Below the pieces are notes generated by a model, which ran no database searches, was not told the DNA's origin, and saw only the letters and a program-made list of their open reading frames with translations. The position numbers and the translations under genes were made by a program. A DNA stretch of 64,000 nucleotides from contig BJOX01000026.1 of the NCBI GenBank assembly GCA_009731375.1, positions 810,772-874,771 on the forward strand, given 5' to 3'. This DNA is from Paulinella micropora (taxonomy: Eukaryota; Cercozoa; Imbricatea; Euglyphida). Of this stretch, positions 46,271 to 57,404 are shown one piece after another (position 1 is the stretch's first letter; every line of letters starts with the position of its first letter).

Positions 46271-49079
46271 TCATTCCACCACCTCGAAACGATTACCTTG
46301 AGTAGTGTCAGGGTGGGATGACGTATCGGTCTCCGAGGCAGTGTTGTAGGCCTGAGCTCGACCGAAATTCGGGTTGGAGCTTGCCCATGAGCCTCCTCCT
46401 CCTCTTGGTGGTGGGGCTGGAGCTCGAACAGCTCTCCCTCCATAAGGGGTATATCCCCGACCTCCTCCTCTTCCTCTCTGAGGGGTTCCCTGCCACCTCG
46501 AGGCTCCTCTCCATGTTTCTCCTCCTCGTCCTCGTCCTCCTCCTCCTCGTCCTCCTGCTCCTGCTCTTCCTCCTCCTCCTCGTTCTTTGAGAGGCCTTTA
46601 AGTTCTTTTGTCTCTCCCTTTCCTCCTTCTTCTCCTTCATCCTCTTCATGTAGGTAATGATTGCCTCTCGTAACTCCTCATCATCACACATATTGGCATA
46701 CCAACCTTCGTTCACAGCGGCAATCTGAAGCATATTGAAAAGGCCCGGTTCCTTGCCTTCCGTCCTGCTCAGAAAATTTGCCCTTGCTGTTGGGTTCTGC
46801 CTATCATGATTGAAAGAGCAGTCTCTGTTCTCCATCTGTGCCTTACACTGCAAGCCCGCGAACCACCTCCAACATGCGGTCTTCAGGTCTGGCTCTCTCT
46901 GTCTCTTCCAACCGGCAACTCTGTTTGTGTACGTGGCTTGTGCGCCAACAGGTACACCGCCTGCCTGTGCCGTATGTGCCTCCGTGAGCGAGTCCATGTT
47001 TGAGCATGCACTCATCACTTCTTGAAACAGTGCTGACGGAGCAACGCTTTGAACCGTATTTTCGAACACGTGTGTCTCGAGGAAGTTCTTGGACTTCACT
47101 GAGCTAAACGTCGAGCATTGTTGTATGAGCTGAGTAAGCTTACTCGGGTTAACTGTGTGTAACGCCGAAAAGAAATAGAGGATGATCGACTTGCGGCCAT
47201 AGAATAGCCCATAGGAGGAAACTACCTCCGTAAGGGTCGCCGCCAAGCCAACAGCACTCCTCAAACTCATCGCCACTGTCTCAAAGATTTCAAATCCTAT
47301 GAGAGTACCAGTGCAGAGATGCTGGTATCCATGAGATTGAAAATATGAAATGAGTGTGGCCACCGCCAGTTCACACTGAGCGTCTAGGCCTGTTGCATTG
47401 TTTCTCTTAATCTCCTCCTTCTTTCTCAAAAACTTGTACTGTGTCAGATCGAATCCCTCCGAGACTAGAGATTGGTCAAAAACAGTAACACGGGCCTCGT
47501 ATTCCTGCGTTTCCTCGCAAGGAAAAGCCTTCATGCAGGCATTGATCTCTTTGAGCTTGCTCAAAAGCGAAGCATCAGAGTCTTTGTCTGAGCTCGTCTT
47601 GGCATATAGCGTGAGACTTGCCACTCCTCCTTCCCTCAAGGTATTTATGATGTTCTGTCTGTCCTTCTTCTCCGTGTTTGTGACCACCACCGTAGTTGAG
47701 CCCGAGGGTTTAGGGGCTGGTGGGGCAGGAGCTGGTGGGGTCAAATATGTCGGAGGGTGTGCCTTTGCACCACTCACTTTTGCTTTCATTCTTTCCAGTC
47801 TCATCGTCTTCTCGAACTCCGCCTTCTCTTTCGCCTTCTTCTTCTCAGATATCACTAGCTTTTGAGCATGAGTGATAAAGGCCACCAATTCAGAAGCAGA
47901 TCTGAGAAAATTATATTTCTCCACATATTTGTCAACACCTGCTTTGTTGGCGACCGGTGGTGCGTTACTAAGTGATTTAAGGACAGAGTGATCCTTGGTA
48001 GGAATCCATCTCTTGCATGCCTCCTTATGCAGTAACGCACCCATCAACAGTCTGATCTTGGTCAGAACTCTGTCAGTCTTCTCTAACTCATCAATCACAG
48101 GATGAGTTTCTCCTGCTGCCTTAATGCTTTTTTCCATCTCTGCCTTCCCCTCCTCCAAGGCCTTTATTTCCATTGTAAANNNNNNNNNNCGTAAAAAATG
48201 AAATATGCCACTCGAGTTTTTCGAACCCAGATTAGTCTTCATTTTTATTACATCGACTGCCTCCTGACCAGTCGCGAGGAATCTGGCTATTGCTCTTGGA
48301 TGTGTATACTGGAGGTAACCCTCACATCGTGTGCAGTATGAACGTTCCCAAATCAGGGTTTGAGTGTACACCCCAAAGATAGCATCGAGTAATTCAAGGT
48401 GGGTGTGTGAGTCCCCAAACTTGATATGCTGTATCTTCTTTCTCTCTTCTTGATCAGAGACCAATTTGCCGAGGAGCTGTGCTGTGTTTGATAATGGGAT
48501 ATAGACATCCCTTTTAGCAAGACTTTTCTCTCTTCTTTGATCCTGAGGGATCCACACATGAGTATCCTTCCCTACCCCCATCCTGTTATCGAACTCTTCT
48601 TTAGTGAGGTCATAGTGGTCTTGCACCCACTGTTGTTCCTCCACTGTGATCTCCTCTCCATCACTATGAATCAAGTCTATCATTTTTNNNNNNNNNNCTC
48701 CTCCCGTGTGAGCAGGTGGTATGTGATTACCATATGCTCCTCCTCCTCCCGTCTCTTCTTGTTCAAATCCTCCTTCATCTTCGTCTCCTCCATATCTTCC
48801 TTCATCATCCCAGCCCTCTTCTACTCCTTCATCTCCTCCTCCTCCTCGTCCTCCTACTCCTCCTAGTCTTCCTACTCTTCGTCTACTTATCTCTGTTTCT
48901 CCACCTACTCCTCCTTCTCTTTGTTCGTCGTCTTGTCCGCTTTCTCCTCCTCCACCTTCATTCAATCCTCCTCCTCCTCCTTCATTCAATCCTCTTCCTT
49001 CTCCTCCTCCTGCTTCTTCTTCTTCTCTTCTTTGTTCTGCCTCCGAGAATTCACTCACTTCGGCGGTCTCTGTCGACAT
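46271..49079 (-). pseudogene. gag: Gypsy gag, right copy, frameshifted near its end
   Basis: It starts MSTETAEVSEFSEAEQ and parallels the left gag, with an extra N-terminal segment (GESGQDDEQREGG) and many substitutions in the first 300 codons. After the zinc motif an indel in the GGA-rich run near 46510-46580 moves the end of the frame (stop at 46308), so the Gly/Arg-rich tail becomes Arg-rich and pol is no longer in frame with it. Gaps at 48180-48189 and 48688-48697 align to positions where the left copy has no extra sequence. The indel could be repeat slippage or an assembly error. Confidence 0.8.
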
Positions 49080-49835
49080 GATGTCGTAGTAGTGATCAAC
49101 AGGAGGACAGTGTCAGCTTCTATGTTTGGTTTTTGTTCGTTTGTGTTCTGTTCCTCTTGACTAGTGAAGAGAGAAACTAATAGATAGGGTAGGATAAGAT
49201 TCCCTGTCCTCTATGAAACACTGTTTGTATGTTTGTTTTTGTTTGAGAAAAATAGTCTTTGAGAATTTCTCAGATTTCTTGTTCTCCTTACTCATATTAC
49301 TTTCTCCTCCTTCTTTTCTATAGTGTATCTAGTATGAGGCACTAGGACCTACACACAGATGGTAATAGAGAAGCTAGAAAATCTCTCCTTGAGAAATCCA
49401 CAGTCGGTCCGATAGGTTCTCAGACCTACCTTTAGAAAACGATCAGAGATTTGCAAAAATACTCTGACGTATGTGTGAGATAATGCAAATAAATGCACAA
49501 ACTAGAAGTGTAGAGTGTTGTGCTCCTGTCCCTATGCTTGTTTGTGTTTTGTGTGTGTTCCTTTACTCTTCTGTCCACCTCCTTCTTCTTGGTCTCTGTG
49601 TGAGAACAGCAAAAACGACAGAGAGTTTGTATCTGATGTCTCCTTGTGAGCACACAGATATGGATTGGGCTAGAGTGTACGAGACACCTGCTTGAGACTA
49701 ATCAAATTATTTTTTTTGTGAAAGAGTTATGAGGGAGCTGTGTTGGAGTATTTGTTTTCGTCTGACGTCCCCGTGTGAGACAGGTCAGTGAAAATTCACT
49801 CTGTTGCCTGTGTGGCAAAGCAGAAAGAAATCACC
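49080..49835 (-). other. Right element, 5' leader
   Basis: Matches 38580-39345 with several percent difference. No long frame. Confidence 0.75.
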
Positions 49836-49853
49836 CTAGTGATGTGGACTCCA
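49836..49853 (-). other. Primer binding site, right element
   Basis: Same 18 bases as at 39346-39363, two bases from LTR 3. Confidence 0.7.
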
Positions 49854-49855
49854 AA

Positions 49856-50092
49856 TGTAATGCCCCCAACGATAGCTCGTAAAAATCGGTAATACAACCA
49901 AACACAGATCTCAAAAGATGAGAATAATGTCTCGTTATATTAGCTCAGTGAAGCCAAAAAGGAAAACGGCAACAGACCAGGAATAATATGGCATCAGGTC
50001 CAATCATGACAAATAATACTGAAAAACAAGCTGGTGCACCTGTCACCAGGAAAAGGTACTTTTTACCGGCTATCCGGGGGGTGATGCCTACA
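49856..50092 (-). mobile_element. Gypsy LTR 3 (outer, 5' LTR of the right element)
   Basis: 237 bp, TG...CA. Similarity to LTR 1 and LTR 2 stops exactly at CTACA, which fixes the element boundary. Confidence 0.9.
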
Positions 50093-50096
50093 GAAC
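50093..50096. other. Target-site duplication GAAC, right copy
   Basis: GAAC directly after the outer LTR, equal to 28972-28975. Confidence 0.85.
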
Positions 50097-50240
50097 AGCG
50101 AAAGATTCCGCAGCAGAACAAGAAGCGAATGTGCCAGACACAGGCAGCAGTTTGGCTAGGAAATTAGCTATGCGGATGTTGAAGAAAAGAAATCGGAGCA
50201 AGACAGATATGTTTTTCTTCATCTGCTGCTAGATTTACCA
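50093..50240 (+). pseudogene. Right part of the sequence split by the gypsy insertion
   Basis: Begins AACAGCGAAAGATTCCGCAG, continuing the 30-bp repeat from the left flank. With one GAAC removed, the Glu/Ala-rich frame (SEGT then AKDSAAEQEANVPD) reads across the old junction and stops at about 50230. Confidence 0.55.
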
Positions 50241-50398
50241 TTATTGAATTTTTCATCATGAATCAAATTTTTCAGTGTGCAAGTTCCTGGCCGCTAGCAA
50301 AAAGAAATTTAGCGACCCTTGCATGCAGTCGCATGGAGCTGTCTGAGATAAAATCAAACGATGCACGAATGGGTAGGAGAATGCAATCCGACAACAAA

Positions 50399-50776
50399 TC
50401 AGACGCCAACTGAATATCGGATGACGACGAAACTGGATATATGATTCCGACTGAATTAATGGATTTTTCAATTGTGGATGCCTATGAAATGATGCCTCTT
50501 GAGATTGCTGGAGTGGATGTAACAAATTTAAGCTTTGTAAAGTTCTTTTCAAAATTCTTCAGAAAGAAATGTTCTCCACAAGAGCTTCGATCTGAATACC
50601 ATAGGTTCCTTACGTACCACAAGCATTTGCGAGAAGAGTGGATCAGAACTTCAGTGGCTGCAAAGGCAGACATGAATCGTAACAAAGGAAAAGCTAATAA
50701 ATCCAGCGCTAATATAATGATACAAGTTCGTAGTCGTCAGATGCTTCCAGCGCAGAAGATGAAGCAGGGAAGATAG
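50399..50776 (+). CDS. Hypothetical frame right of the insertion
   Basis: 112 codons from ATG at 50441, ending MLPAQKMKQGR. It contains FVKFFSKFFRKKCSPQELRS and is basic toward the end. No domain is recognised. It may be an exon or relic of the disrupted gene. Confidence 0.35.
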
Positions 50777-51120
50777 GTGCGTTTGCTTGCATTGGTGTTG
50801 CTGTACAGACAAGTGATACAAAGCTGTCATCCCACAGCCCCTAAAAAGGATGTACAAGGTAAGCCATCCTATAAGCAATACGTACACAGTGAGAACGTTG
50901 TGGGGATTCAACTGAGAGGTAGAATGGTGCCTGCTAAGACTCAGAATCCTTCCCAGTGAATGTTATCTTATTGTCTGTCTTACTAGTAGCAGTTTCTAAC
51001 TATTGCTTGTCTTTCCCAGACACACCCACTGCCTAGCAAGTATCATTACTTGAAAGTTAATCAGTTGGGGAAAAAAAAATTCAACGTAAAAAAAAAAAAA
51101 AAAAAAAAATTGAGAGACAC
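50777..51120. other. Unique spacer with poly-A
   Basis: No gene is recognised. A 22-base poly-A run ends near 51109. Confidence 0.4.
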
Positions 51121-51148
51121 AAAAAGAGAAAACATTGAAGCAGCAGAG

Positions 51149-51248
51149 TAATAATAATAATAATAATAATAATACTAATAATACTAATAATATTACTAAT
51201 AATACTCATAATAATACTGGAATAATAATAATAATAATAATAATAGTA

Positions 51249-51283
<35 letters not shown>

Positions 51284-51290
51284 GCAGTTA
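51149..51290. repeat. (AAT)n microsatellite
   Basis: Trinucleotide array with ACT/AGT variants. Confidence 0.95.
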
Positions 51291-51640
51291 CAGTTTAAGA
51301 TCATCATGACCTGCAAAGACCCGATGCAGTTTAGCGTCATGCCGAGGACACCACTTCCATTTTACTGTTACGATTCCCACTTATTCCTACAAGTGGCAAG
51401 CCTACTAGTCCATTATTAGAAGTGTTTGCGTAAAAAAGAATAAGCATTAAACGGAAACTGCAGGGAGTCCGACTGCCTGACTAACCTGAAGAAAGGCCGG
51501 GGCATTGGGGAAGAGAGAGAGAGAGAGACTTCTTCCCGTAGTCTGCTTTTTTCGCCCTTGTTTTTTACTTATGTTCGCCTACCTACATTCTTCCTTTTCA
51601 GGTCTACGAAAACCAAGCGTTCTTCATTATTAAAAGTCGT
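51291..51640. other. Unique spacer, no gene seen
   Basis: Non-repetitive apart from a short (GA)n near 51513. No coding evidence. Confidence 0.4.
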
Positions 51641-51647
51641 TTAGTGG

Positions 51648-51649
51648 AA

Positions 51650-51688
<39 letters not shown>

Positions 51689-51797
51689 TAGATAGAGAGA
51701 GAGAGAGAGGGAGGGAGAGAGAGAGACACAGAGAGAGAGAGATGGAGAAGCGGGGGGGGGGGGGGGGGGGGGGGGGGGAGGGGGAGGNNNNNNNNNN
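51648..51797. repeat. (GA)n, poly-G and gap
   Basis: GA repeat, about 27 G, then 10 N at 51788-51797. Confidence 0.95.
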
Positions 51798-51939
51798 ACA
51801 GATAATTTAAGGAAGGAAAGAACCTTCATAAAGGATGAAAGCAAAAGCAAGGAAAATCATGAGTGCAATTGACATAGACAAGCGTATAACTTAAAAAAGT
51901 ATCAATTGAAGCCGTGGAGAGTCGGTGCAATTGACAGGC

Positions 51940-52703
51940 TCACCAAGAATAGTACAGCCAGCTGGACCCAGAGTCGGAAGTGCTGGATGTCCGCTTGTTC
52001 TGTGTACTTTGTCTGAGGGAAGGCGTAGGAGAGTATGGTTGCAAAGCTGATTTCCACAGATTCTTTGACTTTTGCACATACACCTTAAAGAAAAAGTCTA
52101 ACTTGCAGGCTGGGTTGTCGTGTTTCCATTCACCAGCATAAACAATCCCGTCTCGAAAAGTGAATACTCCATAGCCATTTTGATGGCCCGATGCCCACAT
52201 GCCTTCGTACTTGATGATGCTGTACTTGCCTCCATGAGGGTACTGGTACTTGCCACCGTGTTTCTTCCCTTCTCGAAACATGCCTTCGTAGCGACTTCCT
52301 AAGATCAAAATAGAGAGCAGGGGCTCGGGTCGGGGGNNNNNNNNNNNNNNNNNNNNNNNNNNNNNNNNNNNNNNNNNNNNNNNNNNNNNNNNNNNNNNNN
52401 NNNNNNNNNNNNNNNNNNNNNNNNNNNNNNNNNNNNNNNNNNNNNNNNNNNNNNNNNNNNNNNNNNNNNNNNNNNNNNNNNNNNNNNNNNNNNNNNNNNN
52501 NNNNNNNNNNNNNNNNNNNNNNNNNNNNNNNNNNNNNNNNNNNNNNNNNNNNNNNNNNNNNNNNNNNNNNNNNNNNNNNNNNNNNNNNNNNNNNNNNNNN
52601 NNNNNNNNNNNNNNNNNNNNNNNNNNNNNNNNNNNNNNNNNNNNNNNNNNNNNNNNNNNNNNNNNNNNNNNNNNNNNNNNNNNNNNNNNNNNNNNNAAAA
52701 AAA

Positions 52704-52736
<33 letters not shown>

Positions 52737-53531
52737 CCAAGGGTGACCAGAAGCGTAGATTTGCACGCCAAAGCCTTGGCGTAGACCGTCCTCGAACTGA
52801 CCCTTCACCAATACAACAAAAACAACAAATCACCATCATCATCATCATCATCGTCATCGTCATCAACAACAACATCATCAACAACAACATCATCATCATC
52901 ATCATCATCAACAACAACAACAACAACAACAGCGCAGGAGATACTCTACAGACACTCCGATAAGGACAAACACACATCACACACAGAAAAAACCACGAGA
53001 GCATTAGTAACTACCTCGAATCTGTTTCGGGGATGACGCCCTAATTGGATTCCCCGCCCTTGGATCTTATCTTCAAACCACTCCCCATCGTAACGTTCCC
53101 CTGACTGAGCTGAAATCGACGCAAACACACCTTTCCCATGCCGCATATCATCCTTCCTACATACATGCATACATACATACATATGTACATACATACATAC
53201 ATACATATGTACATACATACATACATACACATACATACATACATACATACCAGTAGCCGCGTAACGATAGCCATGGAAGAGGTAGACGCCGTATCCGTTA
53301 GCCAAACCATCCTTGAACTCACCTCCATACACTTGACCTTCAGAATCAGTTGATTTGCCGTATCCATCCTGTTCGTCATCCTTCCATTGTCCTTCGTATT
53401 GACCGCCACTGGCGTAGAAGAAACTTCCCCTATCAAGCAAGATGCATTAAATATCATGCAAACATAGAGCTTATTGCTTGCATACATGGGTACATACAGA
53501 AGGTAGTTAGATAGGTAGTAAGGTATTAGAC

Positions 53532-53563
<32 letters not shown>

Positions 53564-54439
53564 GGAAGAGTTGGACTGAGGCAGGCGTGGAAAGTGTGGT
53601 AATAGAATGTAATAGAATGTGATATAATGGAATGGAATGGAATGGAATTTTATGTAATATAATGTAATGTATGGTGACTCGATGACACGTCTGTCATTAT
53701 GAACCGCTAGTTGAGCTTAGGCTACCCAATCCGTATTGATTGCTTATTGATTGAGTTGTTGATTGCACGCACGTACATACCAGCCGTGTTTGCGGTTGTC
53801 TTTCCACTCTCCCTCATATCTGGAATCGTCACTCATGTTGTACACCCCTATTCCATTCAGTAGATCATTCGCATATTCTCCCTGGTACACTGAGCCATCT
53901 CTCCAGCGCTGCACGCCAAACCCATGTTTCATGTCACTCTGCCACTCGCCCACATATCCAACTTCCGTCCCATGTGTAAACAAGCGACCACAACCGCTCT
54001 TCTTCCCTTGCAGCCACTCGCCCTGGTAGCTTTGCCCAGCTAGGTCAGTCAGAGTGCCCGTCCCCTCTTCCCAACCAAAGCGATATTGACCAATGTAGTA
54101 CAGAGTGCCATCCTTGCGATGTCTTGTTCCCCAGCCAGGCACGTCCTCCAGCCAGTCGCCCTCGTACCTTTGGGCTTGCTCGGGCCAGACAAACACACCA
54201 CGTCCACTCCTTCGGTCTCTACAAAACTTCCGACATAAGCCCCCAATTCCAGACCAGCTGAAGTGTACACTTCCTTCCCCTGCCCATGGCGCTGACCGAG
54301 TTGGAAATCGCCCTCATATCTCGAGCTGACAAAGCCGTCGATTCTTGCAAGCAAATCAAATTGCGTCCCTGTAATCACACAAAACCAAGGAGGAGAGTGT
54401 GAAGCAGGTACAAAGTGCCACCCGCACCTATTATCTCTC

Positions 54440-54493
<54 letters not shown>

Positions 54494-54595
54494 CATCCAT
54501 CTATCTATCTATCTATCTATCTCTATCTATCTACCTACCTACCTACCTATCTATCTATCTATCTATCTATCATGATGAAAGCGTCTGCGTGTGCA

Positions 54596-54649
<54 letters not shown>

Positions 54650-55248
54650 GGATGGATGGATGGATGGATGGATGGATGGAAGAAGAAGACGACGACGACG
54701 ACGACGAAGAAGAAGAAGAAGAAGAAGAAGAAGAAGAAGAAGAAGAAGACGAAGAAGAAGACGAAGAAGAAGAAGGAGGAGGAGGAGGAGAAGAAGAAGA
54801 GGAAGAAGAAGAAGGAAAGAAGAAGAAGAAGAAGAAGAAGAAGAAGAAGAAGAAGGAGAAGGAGGAGGAGAAAGAGAAGAAGAAGGAGCAGGAGCAGGAG
54901 GAGGAGGAGGAGGAGAAGAAGAAGAAGAAGAAGAAGAAGATTCTTATGGCTACCTAGCAGCACCGACGGTGTTTTTCTCTGAATTTCTTCAGAATCTATG
55001 TTTGACATCAAAAGTATGAACTTACCATAATTGCAAATGGATTCCTGGAAGCCACTAACGAAGTCAGCAGTCTTTGAAGACGTGAACTTCTCGTATCGTG
55101 ACTTGTCAGAGTGACCCAGCAGGACGGCTCCCTTGAAATTCATCGCAGTCTCAAAGATACCCTTCCCATTTTCGCAGTTGCCAGAGATGCAAGTAGAGTG
55201 ACAACAAGTCGACAAAAGGAGAAACGCCAGAGACTTGAGAAATGCCAT
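51940..55248 (-). CDS. MORN-repeat protein with N-terminal signal sequence (multi-exon)
   Basis: MORN motifs (Y-x-G-x-W/F ... G-x-G) form beta-hairpin arrays that bind membranes or act as protein spacers, and they are abundant in alveolates. Exons on the minus strand: 55248-55026, 54368-53781, 53429-53251, 53156-53015, 52802-52748, 52298-51940. All have AG/GT borders except that exon 5 uses GTCACC. Exon 1 starts [18 protein letters not shown], a typical signal peptide, and its phase fits exon 2. Exon 2 carries at least six MORN units (e.g. [48 protein letters not shown]), exon 3 two, and exons 4-6 about five more. The protein ends with a Ser/Thr-rich tail. Oddities: a one-base frame break in a T run at 54223-54226, a one-base phase conflict between exons 3 and 4, and 360 N in the intron between exons 5 and 6 that may hide another exon. 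Confidence 0.85.
52337..52696. other. Assembly gap, 360 N
   Basis: Lies between MORN exons 5 and 6. GA repeat and poly-A border it on the right and a G-rich stretch on the left. The flanking exon phases already match, so nothing need be missing. Confidence 0.95.
53160..53250. repeat. CATA microsatellite intron
   Basis: The whole 94-bp intron between MORN exons 3 and 4 is CATA repeat. Its donor GTATGT is the repeat itself read on the minus strand. Confidence 0.9.
53480..53700. repeat. GATA and GGAAT-type repeats in MORN intron 2
   Basis: A short (GATA)n near 53531 and AATGG/AATGT repeats at 53602-53672. Confidence 0.85.
54436..54945. repeat. TATC, GATA and GAA/GGA arrays in MORN intron 1
   Basis: (TATC)n at 54436-54570 faces (GATA)n at 54597-54650 across a 26-base unique spacer, forming a foldback. 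(GAA)n with GAC and GGA variants follows. Confidence 0.9.
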
Positions 55249-55314
55249 TGTTGTTTGAAGGTTATCTTTAACGATGCTTAAGAACCCTTTACACACCAAA
55301 GAATATTGATCATA

Positions 55315-55660
55315 CAGGTAGGTAGGTAGGTAGGTAGATAGGTAAGCGGGGTAGGTAGGTAGGTAGGTACGTGGGTACGTAGGTAGGGTAGGCCAGGTAG
55401 GTAGGTAGGTAGGTAGGTAGGTAGGTCGGTAGGTAGGAAGGTCGGTAGGTAGGTAGGTCGGTCGGTAGGTAGGTAGGTAGGTAGGTAAGTAGGTAGGTAG
55501 GTAGGTAGGTAGGTAGCAGGTAGGTAGGTAGGTAGGTAGGTAGGTAGGTAGGTAGGTAGATACATACATACATACATACATACTCATACATACGCACATA
55601 TATCTCTACCGTCCGAAGAGCCCAGCCGTAGGTAGGTAGTAGGTAGGTGGGTGGGTGGAC
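55315..55660. repeat. GGTA microsatellite upstream of the MORN gene
   Basis: (GGTA)n with GGTC variants, about 70 bases upstream of the MORN ATG. No promoter motif can be named. Confidence 0.9.
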
Positions 55661-55900
55661 CTGCTGCCTCTCTCCACGTCAGATCTTGCGTCCGATACGC
55701 GAAAATTACTAGTTATGGAGCCTGGTTTGCCTCTGACGAGTAATCTATTTCGTCTTTGCCTCTCTCATTGAAATGAAGGCAGGCTTGCAACAGGTACATC
55801 ACGTATTAACGACTCCCAGTTGGCTGATTTGCCATTTTTCTTGGGCGGCTGCCTATGCTCCGTGGGTAACTGTCTATTTTTACTGTATCCAATTTCTTCC
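55661..55900. other. Unique spacer
   Basis: Non-repetitive; no gene is recognised. Confidence 0.4.
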
Positions 55901-55904
55901 TTTC

Positions 55905-55936
55905 TATTTTTCTTTCTTTCTTTCATACTGTCTATG

Positions 55937-55974
<38 letters not shown>

Positions 55975-55993
55975 TTTCTTTCTTTCTTTCTTT

Positions 55994-56025
<32 letters not shown>

Positions 56026-56095
56026 GCTTTCTTTCTTGCTTTCTTGCTTGCTTTCTTTCTTTTCTTTTCTCTTCTTTTTCTTTCTCTTTTTTTAA
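55905..56095. repeat. (TTTC)n microsatellite
   Basis: TTTC array with TTGC variants. Confidence 0.95.
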
Positions 56096-56227
56096 AACCT
56101 TTATCTGGCCTTCGTTTGAAGGATTGTGTATGGAATTGTATATGCTTGTGTGAAATGTTCGTCTTTGACTCTTAGGAATCCCCTGGACTCACGTTCACTT
56201 GATCTCATACCGAGGTAATAATGAAGT

Positions 56228-56350
56228 TAAGAAATTTAACCTCTGGTCATCCATACAAATCGTTAGCTCAAGAGCTATTGATTTAACTAGATGGTGACCT
56301 ACTTCTCAAATTATTAATAATAACGAAAAATTAAATTATTAAAATATTAA
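56228..56350 (+). repeat. AT-tailed 0.13-kb repeat, copy 1
   Basis: Contains CGTTAGCTCAAGAGCTATTG and TTTAACTAGATGGTGACC, then ATTAAAATATT-type repeat. Other copies are at 60925-61080 and 62231-62395. The first two flank the LINE. Confidence 0.85.
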
Positions 56351-56593
56351 AATATGAAAATAAAATAGATTGAAAATATTAAAATAAAATAGATTGAAAA
56401 TATTAAAATAAAATAAAATAAAAAATAAAAATAAAATAAAGTAAAATAAAGTGAAAAAGGGTTTTATATTATATATAATATATATATGTACATATGAAGT
56501 TAATAAAAAATGTTAAATTAATCTGTTTTGAAATTAAAGTAAAGTTCTAGCTTCGTGAAAATATATATATATATATTCAAACCTTGCTTACTG

Positions 56594-56596
<3 letters not shown>

Positions 56597-56679
<83 letters not shown>

Positions 56680-56689
56680 TCATGTAGAA
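56597..56689. repeat. Poly-A fused to poly-T, then gap
   Basis: About 46 A directly followed by about 36 T, with a 10-N gap at 56690-56699. It is either a perfect palindrome or an assembly join. Confidence 0.9.
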
Positions 56690-56699
56690 NNNNNNNNNN

Positions 56700-57104
56700 T
56701 CTCCCTTGCCCCTGTCTGGCCTTGTGTTTGTTTGTTTGTGTTTGCCTTCGGTGTTTGTCGCTGCCTCTGTTGTTGTCTTTTTGTATTGTTTTTGTTTCTT
56801 TTATTTCGTTTGTTTGTTTCTTTTGTTTTTTGTTTCTATTCTCTTTTGTGTTTTGTTTCTTATCATTCTTTGTTTTTTTTGTCTTCGTTCTCTATTCTTT
56901 CCGTGTTTTTTTCTTTTTCTCTTTGTCCCTTTCTTGCTTTCTTTCTATCTTTTTTCTCTTTCTTTTCTCGTCCATTTTACTCTTTCCAGGAGCTTTCTGT
57001 TGAACCTTAGTTCCAGATTTCCTTATTAGCTTGTACTGTCGTTCCTTGGAACCAGAATTAATTTGAATTGAGCTCTTCTTAATTTTTTCGTCTCTTTCTC
57101 ATTA
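56700..57104. other. T-rich unique sequence
   Basis: TTTG and TTTC-rich low complexity; the Phe-rich frames here are not convincing genes. AACCTTGCTTACTGTA near 57105 repeats 56579. Confidence 0.5.
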
Positions 57105-57176
57105 AACCTTGCTTACTGTAATAATAATAATAAAAAAAAGGTGGAAGTAAATATATGTAATATTATGCATACATAT

Positions 57177-57209
<33 letters not shown>

Positions 57210-57404
57210 GTTGAAAGTATTATAATCCCATTCAGTTGTATATATAACGGTGGCGCTCACAAAAGCTGGAAGACACGAGGTGACTCCCCAAGGGGGTTTG
57301 GCTAACCACACTCCGGCGGATGTGATTAACGCTTAACTTGTCCCACACTCAGGTATCATCTGATGATGAAGTGTCCAACGCCCTCTTTAGGCCCGTAGGC
57401 AGTG

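Noticed and set aside
54648-55019. Poly-Arg, poly-Glu and poly-Lys frames
   Set aside because: Translation of a GAA/GGA array inside MORN intron 1.
56555-57029. Phe/Val-rich frames with apparent membrane segments
   Set aside because: T-rich low complexity after a poly-A/poly-T join and a gap; several frames are equally open.
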